Part shown: piece after piece, positions 23,405 to 32,110 of the stretch
How the letters are laid out: the number at the start of each line of letters is the position of its first letter
Numbering within the stretch: the first letter of the stretch is position 1
Assembly: GCF_003732705.1 (NCBI RefSeq)
Contig: NZ_MOBR01000044.1
Coordinates: 48,356 to 112,355 of the forward strand
Direction: 5' to 3'
From: Pseudomonas frederiksbergensis
GTDB taxonomy: Bacteria; Pseudomonadota; Gammaproteobacteria; Pseudomonadales; Pseudomonadaceae
Length of the DNA: 64,000 bases
Made by a program: the position numbers and the translations under genes
The notes under the pieces: generated by a model
Databases searched by the model: none
Told to the model about the DNA's origin: nothing
The model's input: only the letters and a program-made list of their open reading frames with translations

Positions 23405-25187
23405 CGCTCGTCTCGTCGAAGTCGTCGCCATGGGTCGGAATGTACAGGCTGAAAGTAGCGCCGGCATCTTTTTCGCTGACGCAGTCGATGTGCCCGTCAT
23501 GGTTTTCCATGATCGAAAACACCTTGGCCAGACCCAGGCCGGTGCCCGAGGCTTTGGTGGTCACAAACGGTGTGAAGATCCGTTCAAGCATGTCCGGCTC
23601 GATGCCCTGGCCGGTGTCCGCGACGCTGATGATGGTGTGGGTGGCATCGCGGTTGATGCCCAGGGTCAGGTGGCCGCCGTCGGGCATGGCGTCGATGGCG
23701 TTGACGATCAGGTTCAGCCCGGCCTGCTTGAGCTGGCGCGCATCGGCGTACAGGGTCGCGCCCGGTGCCTGATCGTCGATGTGCACCTCAATGTTATGGC
23801 TGGCCAGTTCCGGGGCGCAGAACCCCACCAGTTCATCCACCAACGGTCGCGCCGGTTGGGTCGAGCGCAGTGGCGCACTGGGTTTGGCGAAGTCGAGGAA
23901 ATCGGTGATCAGGTCGTTGATGCGGCTGACTTCGCTGACCACGTATTCCAGGTGACGCTTGTCGGTCTCGGGCAAATCGGCGCGCCGGTGCAGCAGTTGG
24001 GTGGCGGTCTTGATGATGCCCAGCGGGTTGCGGATTTCATGGGCCAGGCCCATCGCGACTTCGCCCAGCGCGTGCAAACGGTCGCGGCGGCGCAGTTGCG
24101 ATTCCAGGTGTTGCAACTCGCCCAGGCGTTCGCTCATGTGGTTGAAGGTGCTGCTCAGTTCCGCCAGTTCATCGCCGCCGGTGACGGGCAAGCGCTGGCG
24201 ATAATCCCCGGCAATCACCGCTTGCACGCCTTTGGACAAGCCGCGCAACGGCTTGGTCAGCCGCTGGGACACCAGCCAGCCAACCGCCAGGGAAGCTGCC
24301 GAACTGAGCAGGAAAATCAGGATGAACAGGTTGCTCTGATTCACCAGCCCCATCAGGCTGGTATGGCGCAACAGGCCACTGAAAATCACGCCTTGGAGCT
24401 CGCCATTCTCATTGAGGATCGGCCGGTAGATACCGCTGAAACGACTGGTGAATTGCTCGGTCGGCTGCTTGGTGGTGCGCAGGATCTGTTCGATCTTCGC
24501 CGGGACTGCTGCGGGGTGGTCTTCGAAACGCTGGCTGGAGAAGATCTCCGAGAAGTCATCGCCCTTGGCCAGGTACAAGCGCAAATCCAGCGAATGCACA
24601 TCGGAGACGCTGGTCAGAAAGCTGTTGTCGAGATAAGTGGCAATCACCAGTTTGTAATCGACGCCGTCCTGTTCGGTTTCAAAGGTCGAGACCACGGTGC
24701 CGGTCGCCACACCGCCGATTTGCAGGGTTTGCAGCACGGCTTTGGGCGCGGTGCTGATTTGGCGCACGATGTCATCGGCGGCGGTGCTGAACACCACTTT
24801 GTGATCGCTGTTGCGCACCAGGGCGACGACGTCGATGCCCATGGAATCGGCAATGTCGGTGGTCAACCGGTCGTGGCGCACCGACGACCTATCCACCGGC
24901 GGTTGGGTATAGCGCAGGAACAATTGCGCGGCCCGGGCGTTGTCCCGCAGGATTTCGCTGATCTCGTCCTCGACGATCTTGGTCGATTCCTGCAGCCAGA
25001 TGCGCACGTTGCTGTCGAAAATCTGCGACAGCGTGGTGGCGGCCAGTTCCGCGGCGATCATGGTCGGGATCACGCTGACCAGCCAAAAGGCCAGGACCAG
25101 TTTGCGTTGCAGGCTCCAGCCGGAGAGGGCGAAGGGTCGGGCGTTGGCGGGTCGTTTGGTCATCAGGTTTCGCTTGTCGAACGCCAT
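23394..25187 (-). CDS. HAMP-containing sensor histidine kinase
   Basis: About 597 residues from the ATG at 25187; an ATG at 25163 is equally possible since neither has a strong ribosome site. TM1 (LVLAFWLVSVIPTMIAA), a periplasmic sensor of about 270 residues, TM2 (LFILIFLLSSAASLAVGWLV), HAMP (LTKPLRGLSKGV...), HisKA with GLAHEIRNPLGIIK, then ATPase with LNLIVNAIDAMP, DTGQGIEP and GTGLGLAKVFS. The periplasmic domain resembles double-Cache type sensors of small metabolites (inference). It overlaps the NtrC-type gene by 11 bases. Cognate partner of that regulator; probably reports a substrate or product of the upstream metabolic genes. Confidence 0.9.
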   Translation of the reverse strand: MAFDKRNLMTKRPANARPFALSGWSLQRKLVLAFWLVSVIPTMIAAELAATTLSQIFDSNVRIWLQESTKIVEDEISEILRDNARAAQLFLRYTQPPVDRSSVRHDRLTTDIADSMGIDVVALVRNSDHKVVFSTAADDIVRQISTAPKAVLQTLQIGGVATGTVVSTFETEQDGVDYKLVIATYLDNSFLTSVSDVHSLDLRLYLAKGDDFSEIFSSQRFEDHPAAVPAKIEQILRTTKQPTEQFTSRFSGIYRPILNENGELQGVIFSGLLRHTSLMGLVNQSNLFILIFLLSSAASLAVGWLVSQRLTKPLRGLSKGVQAVIAGDYRQRLPVTGGDELAELSSTFNHMSERLGELQHLESQLRRRDRLHALGEVAMGLAHEIRNPLGIIKTATQLLHRRADLPETDKRHLEYVVSEVSRINDLITDFLDFAKPSAPLRSTQPARPLVDELVGFCAPELASHNIEVHIDDQAPGATLYADARQLKQAGLNLIVNAIDAMPDGGHLTLGINRDATHTIISVADTGQGIEPDMLERIFTPFVTTKASGTGLGLAKVFSIMENHDGHIDCVSEKDAGATFSLYIPTHGDDFDETSDDT

Positions 25188-25276
25188 GGCGGGATTAATC
25201 GTGAGGCCTGGATCAATACAGTAGCCGACATTGCCCCGCCGGTGGCGGCCCGTCTGCAACCGGGTTCGCGACGGGT

Positions 25277-26155
25277 TCAGGCCAGTTGCCGATATTCCCG
25301 GCGCAGGGGTGGCGGGGCGCAGCGCTGCTGGATGAAACGTTGCTGGATAAAGTCCACGCTCAGTTCAATCACGCGCCGGTATTGCAGGTCGACGGTGATC
25401 ATGTGATAGCAGTCGTCCAGCAACACCTTGACCACCGGCCCGCCGAGCTTGCGTTCCACGTAATCGGCGTTCCAGCGGCTGGTGATGTCGTCTTCGATGG
25501 AGTGCAGGACCAGCGTCGGAGTGGTGATCGATGGCATGCATTTTTTCACCACGGCGTTCAGCCGGTGCAGTTCGCGCACGGTGACGCCTTCCATGGTCAG
25601 CAAACCGGCGGCGCTGCTTTCGCCTTCTTTCATTTGGCGTTCGACGATGGCGCGCAGGCGTTCATTCTTGATGCCATAAGGCGGCTTTTCTTCAAAACGG
25701 CAAATGTGTACGCCAAATGGAATCTTCATTAACAACGGCGTGAGAAACGCCAGTTTGTGGATGCTCCAGCCGTCGTAGCGCAACGTTGTGGAGTACAGCA
25801 GCAAGCCTTCGATCTGCCCGGGGTGTTCGGCGGCCAGGTACATCGACAGCACCGCGCCCATCGACAAACCACCGACGAAGACCCGCTCGTGCTTGCGCCG
25901 CACGCCAACGAATGTATTGCGCGCGCTCTCGTACCAGTCCCGCCAGCCGGTGGCTTGCAGGTCGGCGTTGCCCCCGCAGTGCCCGGCCAGGGTCGGCACA
26001 TAGACCGTGTGCCCGGCTTTCGCCAGGCCCATGGCCACCCGACGGAGTTCCGTCGGGGTGCCGGTGAGGCCGTGGATCAACACCACCGCGACCTCACCCG
26101 AGCCGAGAACGAAACCGGCGCTGCCTTCGCCCATGTCGATCTCTTGCGGGTTCAT
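25277..26155 (-). CDS. Carboxylesterase-like alpha/beta hydrolase
   Basis: 292 residues, similar to bacterial monoglyceride lipase/carboxylesterase Est30 type. HGLTGTP (oxyanion), nucleophile Ser in VGGLSMGAVLS, Asp in LHSIEDDITS and His in DDCYHMITVD form the triad. No signal peptide, so cytoplasmic. It is translated through an ATGA overlap with the aminotransferase upstream (26152-26155), so it works in the same pathway. It may hydrolyse an ester or thioester formed from the aminotransferase substrate or product; the identity is unknown. Confidence 0.85.
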   Translation of the reverse strand: MNPQEIDMGEGSAGFVLGSGEVAVVLIHGLTGTPTELRRVAMGLAKAGHTVYVPTLAGHCGGNADLQATGWRDWYESARNTFVGVRRKHERVFVGGLSMGAVLSMYLAAEHPGQIEGLLLYSTTLRYDGWSIHKLAFLTPLLMKIPFGVHICRFEEKPPYGIKNERLRAIVERQMKEGESSAAGLLTMEGVTVRELHRLNAVVKKCMPSITTPTLVLHSIEDDITSRWNADYVERKLGGPVVKVLLDDCYHMITVDLQYRRVIELSVDFIQQRFIQQRCAPPPLRREYRQLA

Positions 26156-27546
26156 CGTTTCATGGCTCGATCAAGCAAACGGTCGAGCAGAGCAATACCC
26201 AGGTCGATTTCCGGGTAGCTGATTTCCAGCGACGGGGCCAGGGTGATCACGTTCTTGTAGTAACCGCCCACGTCGAGGATCAGGCCCAGGCGTTTGCCAT
26301 CGATTTCGATGTCGCCCTTCATGCCTTCGTCGACCATGAAATCCAGGGTGGCCTTGTCCGGGGTGAAACCGTCCGGGCCGCAGATTTCGCAGCGCAGGGC
26401 CAGGCCCAGGCCATCGACGTCGCCGATGATCGGGTAGCGCTTCTGCAAGTCTTTCAGGCCTTCAAGGAAGTATTTGCCCTTGGCCATGACCATCGCGCCG
26501 TAATCGACTTCGCTGGTCATCTTGAACATTTCCAGACCGACCGCCGTGCCCAGCGGGTTGGACGCGAACGTGGAGTGAGTCGAACCCGGCGGGAAGATTT
26601 TCGGGTTGATCAGCTCTTCCTTGGCCCAGATGCCGCCCAGTGGATTGAGGCCGTTGGTCAGTGCTTTACCGAAGACAATCACGTCCGGTTTGACGTCGAA
26701 GTGTTCGATCGACCACAGCTTGCCGGTGCGCCAGAAACCCATCTGGATTTCATCGACCACCATCAGGATGCCGTGCTGATCCAGCACATGCTTGAGTTCG
26801 CTATAGAAGTTCATCGGCGGAATCACGTAGCCGCCGGTGCCCTGGATCGGCTCGACGTAGAACGCGGCGTATTCGCACTGGTTGGTTTTCGGGTCCCAGA
26901 CACCGTTGTATTCAGTCTCGAACAGGCGAGCGAAATTCTTCACGCACTCGCTGCCGTACTCTTCCTTGGTCATGCCTTTCGGGCCGCGGAAGTGGTACGG
27001 GAACGGGATGAAGTTGGCGCGCTCACCGAAGTGGCCGTAGCGGCGACGATAGCGGAAGCTGGAGGTGATCGACGAGGCGCCGAGGGTACGGCCGTGGTAG
27101 CCGCCTTCGAAGGCGAACATCAGGCTCTTGCCGTTGGATGCGTTACGCACGACTTTCAGCGAGTCCTCGATGGACTGCGAACCGCCGACGTTGAAGTGCA
27201 CGCGACCGTCGAGGCCGAACTTGTTCTTGGCATCGACCGCGATCATTTCCGAGAGCTCGATCTTGCCTTTGTGCAGGTACTGGCTGGCGATCTGCGGCAG
27301 GGTGTCGATCTGCTGTTTCAGCGCGTTGTTCAGGCGCGGGTTGGCGTAACCGAAGTTGACCGCCGAGTACCACATTTGCAGGTCGAGGTAGGCCTGGTCT
27401 TCGGTGTCCCACACGTAGGAACCTTCGCAGCGGCTGAAAATGCGCGGCGGGTCGATGTAGTGAACGGTGTCGCCGTAGGAGCAGTATTTGGCTTCTTTAT
27501 CCAGAAGGATCTGGTCTTCGGCGGTAGCGATTCGAATATCAGACAT
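26152..27546 (-). CDS. Class III pyridoxal-phosphate aminotransferase
   Basis: 464 residues, a full-length fold-type I class III aminotransferase. PLP contacts are visible: GGYHG at 148-152 (ring stacking), Asp265 in MVVDEIQMG and the Schiff-base Lys294 in FGKALTNG. Class III enzymes act on omega-amino acids, diamines, glutamate semialdehyde or, in the phospho-lyase branch, phosphoethanolamine. None of the signature features of ornithine or GABA transaminase was recognised with confidence. It overlaps the HAD phosphatase gene by 8 bases and the esterase gene by 4. Pairing with a phosphatase makes an amino-phosphate substrate conceivable, but this is inference only. Confidence 0.88.
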   Translation of the reverse strand: MSDIRIATAEDQILLDKEAKYCSYGDTVHYIDPPRIFSRCEGSYVWDTEDQAYLDLQMWYSAVNFGYANPRLNNALKQQIDTLPQIASQYLHKGKIELSEMIAVDAKNKFGLDGRVHFNVGGSQSIEDSLKVVRNASNGKSLMFAFEGGYHGRTLGASSITSSFRYRRRYGHFGERANFIPFPYHFRGPKGMTKEEYGSECVKNFARLFETEYNGVWDPKTNQCEYAAFYVEPIQGTGGYVIPPMNFYSELKHVLDQHGILMVVDEIQMGFWRTGKLWSIEHFDVKPDVIVFGKALTNGLNPLGGIWAKEELINPKIFPPGSTHSTFASNPLGTAVGLEMFKMTSEVDYGAMVMAKGKYFLEGLKDLQKRYPIIGDVDGLGLALRCEICGPDGFTPDKATLDFMVDEGMKGDIEIDGKRLGLILDVGGYYKNVITLAPSLEISYPEIDLGIALLDRLLDRAMKR

Positions 27547-28237
27547 GATGGAAGAGTTCCTGTGATTCGACGTTGAAAGAGGTGGCGTTGGCGCTGCTGG
27601 CGGCTGGCAACTTGGCCAGTAAGGCCTGGAGTTCGGCGAAGTTGTCGAAGCGCGCGTAGGCGATGCCGTTGCGCTCGCAGTGTTCGGCCAGGCGATCCTT
27701 GGCGAACACGAAATCGGCGCTGGCGGCGACGCACATGTCCGACTGACCGTCGCCGATCACCAGCACCCGTTTGCCCTTGGGCGTGGACTTGCATTTGCAG
27801 TTGCCGGAGGCGGCACGGCAGGCGTCGCTGGAGTACGGGAAGTCGATGCGCCAGCTCTCGTGGCCGAGTTGGCGCAAGCGGTTGGCGAGGATCGGCAGCA
27901 GGGTCACGTAGTTGCGCGCGAGGATCCGCGCAATGCCTTGCTCGATGCCGTCGCTGACCACTTCCAGGGTGGCGCCGAGGCCGATCACGTGGTCGACGAA
28001 GTCGGGGAAGTCCGGGTCTATTTCGATCGTGTCGAAGAACGCGAGCAGTTCGGTCGGCGTGGCCTTGACCAGCGAGAGCTGGCGGCTGAGGCATTCACGT
28101 GAACCAATGTCGCCTTGCAGCCACTCGTTTTCGATCGCTTCCCAGCTTGGGTCGGCGAACTGTTGGAGGATGCTGTCGATCACGTCGGTGCGGGTGATGG
28201 TCCCGTCGAAATCACACACGATATGCCAATCATTCAT
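27539..28237 (-). CDS. MtnX-like HAD phosphatase
   Basis: 232 residues from the ATG at 28237, chosen because DFDGT then lies at 9-13 as in the family and TAGGT precedes it. HAD motifs: DFDGTITRTD (nucleophile Asp9, acid Asp11), LEVVSDGIEQGI (motif II) and LVIGDGQSDMCVA (motif IV). A Cys-containing segment (AASGNCKCKSTPKGK) resembles the metal-site region of MtnX/PHOSPHO-type phosphatases. Those hydrolyse small sugar or amino-alcohol phosphates. It is the first gene of the operon, 51 bases downstream of a sigma-54-type -12 element. Methionine salvage is not supported, as no other mtn gene is near. Confidence 0.85.
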   Translation of the reverse strand: MNDWHIVCDFDGTITRTDVIDSILQQFADPSWEAIENEWLQGDIGSRECLSRQLSLVKATPTELLAFFDTIEIDPDFPDFVDHVIGLGATLEVVSDGIEQGIARILARNYVTLLPILANRLRQLGHESWRIDFPYSSDACRAASGNCKCKSTPKGKRVLVIGDGQSDMCVAASADFVFAKDRLAEHCERNGIAYARFDNFAELQALLAKLPAASSANATSFNVESQELFHHV

Positions 28238-28287
28238 CTGATTACCTATTGGGCCGGGTGCGCTGTTTGCGCTTGCCAAAGGGGTAG

Positions 28288-28303
28288 AGCAGGGACTGTG
28301 CCA
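28288..28303 (-). promoter_or_regulatory. Sigma-54 (-24/-12) promoter
   Basis: On the minus strand TGGCAC-AGTCC-CTGCT matches TGGCAC-N5-TTGCT with one change, with GG and GC at the required spacing. It lies 51 bases upstream of the HAD phosphatase ATG. The operon encodes its own sigma-54 activator, which strengthens the call. Confidence 0.8.
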
Positions 28304-28357
28304 ATCGGGTTTGGCCCCGTATTCGTGGGGTTGTGGCGGGGTTTTGTGTCGGCGAAG

Positions 28358-28383
28358 CTACAATTTTTGTAGGTTGCTACAAA
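28358..28383. promoter_or_regulatory. Palindromic enhancer-like element
   Basis: Three half-sites of CTACAA/TTGTAG form two overlapping perfect palindromes: CTACAA-TTT-TTGTAG (28358-28372) and TTTGTAG-GTTG-CTACAAA (28366-28383). They centre about 70 bases upstream of the -24 element, a suitable place for an NtrC-type activator. They could instead or also serve the divergent MipA gene. Confidence 0.65.
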
Positions 28384-28454
28384 CAACATGAGTGCTTGCG
28401 CAGGGAAGGTGAAAAGAGGATTGATGCGCGCATGTCTTGTTAAGGAAATGCCTC

Positions 28455-29207
28455 ATGTCGAGGATTACGGTTGCTCTGTTTGCGGCGCTGACATGCTTGT
28501 CAGCCAATGTTCTGGCCGATGGCATCACCGGGGAGGCGGGTGCGGGGTTGAGCTATCAGCCTCACGACCCGACGGGTAGTCGCCATGACATCCGGCCGGT
28601 GCCGTATCTCGATCTGGACTGGGGCGATGTCAGCCTCAGCACCGACGACGGGCTGACGTGGAGCGCGTTGAAGACCAACGGTTTCAGCGCCGGGCCGTTT
28701 TTGAATTACCTGCCGGGGCGCACCGCCAATGGCAGTTTGCAGGGTTTGCATGATGTGCCGGACATGGGCGTTGTCGGTGGGTTCGTGCAGTACGCACCGG
28801 CTGATTTCTGGCGAGTATTTGCTTCGGTTGGCGAGGCGGTCGGTGGGCCTGACGGTGTGGTCGGGCGGTTAGGTGGCGAGATCGGTTATCCACTGGGCGG
28901 CGGGGTGATTGGCAGCAGCAATCTGACCGCGCACTTTGCCGATGGGCAGCAGAATCAGGCGTTTTACGGGGTTAGTGCGGCAGCGTCGCAGGCCTCGGGC
29001 ATTGCCCGCTACAACGCCGGCGGCGGGTTGCAGAACGTGGCGTTGACCCAGAGCTTCGAGTTTCCGCTGGCAGCCCATTGGTCACTGTTGACCAGCGCGA
29101 GCTGGATTCACCTGACGGGCTCGGCGGCGGACAGCAGCATCGTCAAACAGGTCGGGCAGCAGGATCAGGGGGAAGTGCAGGCGGCGGTGGCCTACAAATT
29201 CGATTGA
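28455..29207 (+). CDS. MipA/OmpV family outer-membrane protein
   Basis: 250 residues from the ATG at 28455, preceded by AAGGAA. A signal peptide (ITVALFAALTCLSANVLA) is followed by a beta-rich sequence ending VQAAVAYKFD with the terminal aromatic-x-x residues of outer-membrane barrels. GAGLSYQPHDPTGSRHDIRPVPYLDLDWGD matches the MipA/OmpV start (first strands). The family includes scaffolds for murein hydrolases and small porin-like proteins induced by diverse signals. It is divergent from the sigma-54 operon and may share its regulatory region, suggesting a link to uptake of that system's substrate (inference). Confidence 0.85.
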   Translation: MSRITVALFAALTCLSANVLADGITGEAGAGLSYQPHDPTGSRHDIRPVPYLDLDWGDVSLSTDDGLTWSALKTNGFSAGPFLNYLPGRTANGSLQGLHDVPDMGVVGGFVQYAPADFWRVFASVGEAVGGPDGVVGRLGGEIGYPLGGGVIGSSNLTAHFADGQQNQAFYGVSAAASQASGIARYNAGGGLQNVALTQSFEFPLAAHWSLLTSASWIHLTGSAADSSIVKQVGQQDQGEVQAAVAYKFD

Positions 29208-29225
29208 CCCTGACACCCTGACATT

Positions 29226-29327
29226 GATCGTTCCCACGCTCTGCGTGGGAATGCAGCCCGTGACGCTCCGCGTCACTGGACGCGGAGCGTCCCTTGAGGC
29301 ATTCCCACGCGGAGCGTGGGAACGATC
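29226..29327. repeat. Long palindromic repeat, GATCGTTCCCACGC family (copy 3)
   Basis: Complete copy with both outer arms and inner GACGC pair, 19 bases after the MipA-type gene, between convergent genes. Confidence 0.9.
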
Positions 29328-29331
29328 CGGT

Positions 29332-29733
29332 TCAGGTTTGTTCGCCCTCGGCCAACAACGCTATCCCGCCAATAATCACCGCCACACCCACCCAGTGCAG
29401 CAGGCTGATCTGCTCGCCCAGCCCCAGCCACGACCCCAGTAGCACTCCGACAAACACCAGCGAACTCAGCGGAAACGCCAGGGACAAACTGCTGCGCCGC
29501 AAAATCAGCATCCACACAAAAAACGCACCGATGCCGCAGCCCACCGCAAACAGTACGCCGGGGTCGACGATCACCGCTTGCAGCCAGTGAAGCGTGAAGG
29601 TCATCTGGCCCAACTGATCGCCGCCCACCTTGGTCGCAATCTGTCCGGCACTTTCCAGAATAATCAGCAGTGCCCAGAGCACCACCGTGCCCAGGCGCCC
29701 ATGCAGCCAATCCATCGATTTCGAATCACGCAT
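29332..29733 (-). CDS. Small DMT/SMR-type transporter subunit B
   Basis: 133 residues from the ATG at 29733, which overlaps the upstream partner's stop by 8 bases. Four hydrophobic helices: VVLWALLIILESAGQIATKVG, a second near WLQAVIVDPGVLFAVG, then FPLSSLVFVGVLLGSWLGLGE and VGVAVIIGGIALLA, the EmrE/EamA half-transporter pattern. Glu in helix 1 (ILES) corresponds to the position of the proton-coupling Glu of SMR proteins. It probably forms a heterodimer with the preceding gene product. Substrate unknown; amine or lipid-linked sugar export are family roles. Confidence 0.8.
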   Translation of the reverse strand: MRDSKSMDWLHGRLGTVVLWALLIILESAGQIATKVGGDQLGQMTFTLHWLQAVIVDPGVLFAVGCGIGAFFVWMLILRRSSLSLAFPLSSLVFVGVLLGSWLGLGEQISLLHWVGVAVIIGGIALLAEGEQT

Positions 29734-30121
29734 GGCCGGCACACACGAGCATGACGCCCACCGTAATCACCAGCGTGGCGAGCCAGCGTCGGCGGCTGAC
29801 GGTTTCCCCCAGCACCACTTTGCCCGCCAGCACCACGCCGCAATAGGCCAGGGCCCCGGCCGGGAACAGCAGGCTAAGCGGCGCCCGGGACAAGGCTTCG
29901 AGCCAGACGAAAAACTCAAGCGTGTAGGCGCCGATCCCGCACCACAACAGCGGCGCATTGAATACCTGGCCCCAGAACGCGTTCAGCCGGAAACCGCCTT
30001 CGAGTTCCGGCAAACGGTCCAGGCCGAGTTTGAAACAGAGCTGGCCGATGACGTCCAGCACGATGGAAAAGGCGACCAGCAGGATGACGGTGAAGGTCAG
30101 GTCGGGATCTAGGATATGCAC
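29726..30121 (-). CDS. Small DMT/SMR-type transporter subunit A
   Basis: 131 residues, GTG start at 30121 with AAGGGTGA upstream. Four hydrophobic helices (FTVILLVAFSIVLDVIGQLCFKLG at the N-terminus, LSLLFPAGALAYCGVVLAG and TLVITVGVMLVCAG at the C-terminus). It is paralogous to the next gene and overlaps it by 8 bases, which is the usual layout of heterodimeric small transporters. Acidic residue in helix 1 is Asp (VLDV) instead of Glu. Function is transport across the inner membrane; substrate not identified. Confidence 0.78.
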   Translation of the reverse strand: MHILDPDLTFTVILLVAFSIVLDVIGQLCFKLGLDRLPELEGGFRLNAFWGQVFNAPLLWCGIGAYTLEFFVWLEALSRAPLSLLFPAGALAYCGVVLAGKVVLGETVSRRRWLATLVITVGVMLVCAGHA

Positions 30122-30230
30122 AGTCAGGATTCACCCTTTGGCGGACACTCCCGGACACCGGCGTCATCGAACATGAAGGCCGGCCGGGAGGGCTGCGGGG
30201 GTGAATGCAAGGGGCGGGCCAGCACCTGAT

Positions 30231-30337
30231 GATCGTTCCCACGCTCTGCGTGGGAATGCAGCAAGGGACGCTCTGCGTCCCAGAAGCGGACGCGGAGCGT
30301 CCGGGGAGGCATTCCCACGCGGAGCGTGGGAACGATC
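30231..30337. repeat. Long palindromic repeat, GATCGTTCCCACGC family (copy 4)
   Basis: Both outer arms and an inner GGACGCTCTGCGTCC / GGACGCGGAGCGTCC pair. Immediately followed by a REPIN of the other family, so the 320-bp gap 30122-30443 is almost entirely repeats. Confidence 0.9.
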
Positions 30338-30343
30338 AAACGT

Positions 30344-30439
30344 CCTGTAGGAGCGAGGCTTGCCCGCGAAGACGGACTATCAGCCGACATCAATGTTGCC
30401 TGACACACCGCTTTCGCGGGCAAGCCTCGCTCCTACAGG
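30344..30439. repeat. REPIN (GAGGCTTGCCCGCGAA subtype)
   Basis: CCTGTAGGAGCGAGGCTTGC on the left and GCAAGCCTCGCTCCTACAGG on the right, 96 bases overall. It ends 4 bases from the glpM stop and may form the transcript end. Confidence 0.92.
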
Positions 30440-30443
30440 GGTG

Positions 30444-30781
30444 TCAGGTGTGCAGGCGAACCCAGACTGACACAAGCACGGTTGCGGCGATCAACCAGCC
30501 TACTGCCGCCACCGCCAGCGAAGCCTCCAACCGCATGCGGTCGACCATGACGTACAAGGTCGCCAGGTACACGAAATACGGAATGATCGACCACATGCCA
30601 AACACGATGGTGGTCTTCAGATCCTCTACCGAACGGCCCTTGCCGACGATGTAATGCGCGATCAACGCGAAGGTCGGAAACAGCGGCACCAAGCCTGCGA
30701 TGTAATAGTTTTTGGTCTTGGCCAACGCGGCGAGTATCAACACTACGCCTGCGCCGAGTGCGGCTTTGAGAATCAGATCCA

Positions 30782-30782
<1 letters not shown>
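30444..30782 (-). CDS. glpM: GlpM family membrane protein
   Basis: 112 residues with four hydrophobic segments (LILKAALGAGVVLILAALA; AGLVPLFPTFALIAHYIVG; PYFVYLATLYVMV; AVAAVGWLIAATVLVSVWV). Similar in size and pattern to Pseudomonas GlpM, an inner-membrane protein that affects alginate production in P. aeruginosa and despite the name is not a glycerol enzyme. Its ATG overlaps the aauR stop by one base (TGATG), so it is translated from the aauSR transcript. Function otherwise unknown. Confidence 0.85.

Positions 30783-32106
<1,324 letters not shown>

Positions 32107-32110
<4 letters not shown>

Noticed and set aside
23367..25406. 679-codon frame antisense to the HAMP kinase
   Set aside because: Shadow frame of a well-supported kinase gene with low-complexity composition.
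27539..28237. Methionine-salvage function of the MtnX-like phosphatase
   Set aside because: No other mtn gene is nearby and the partners are an aminotransferase, an esterase and a two-component system.
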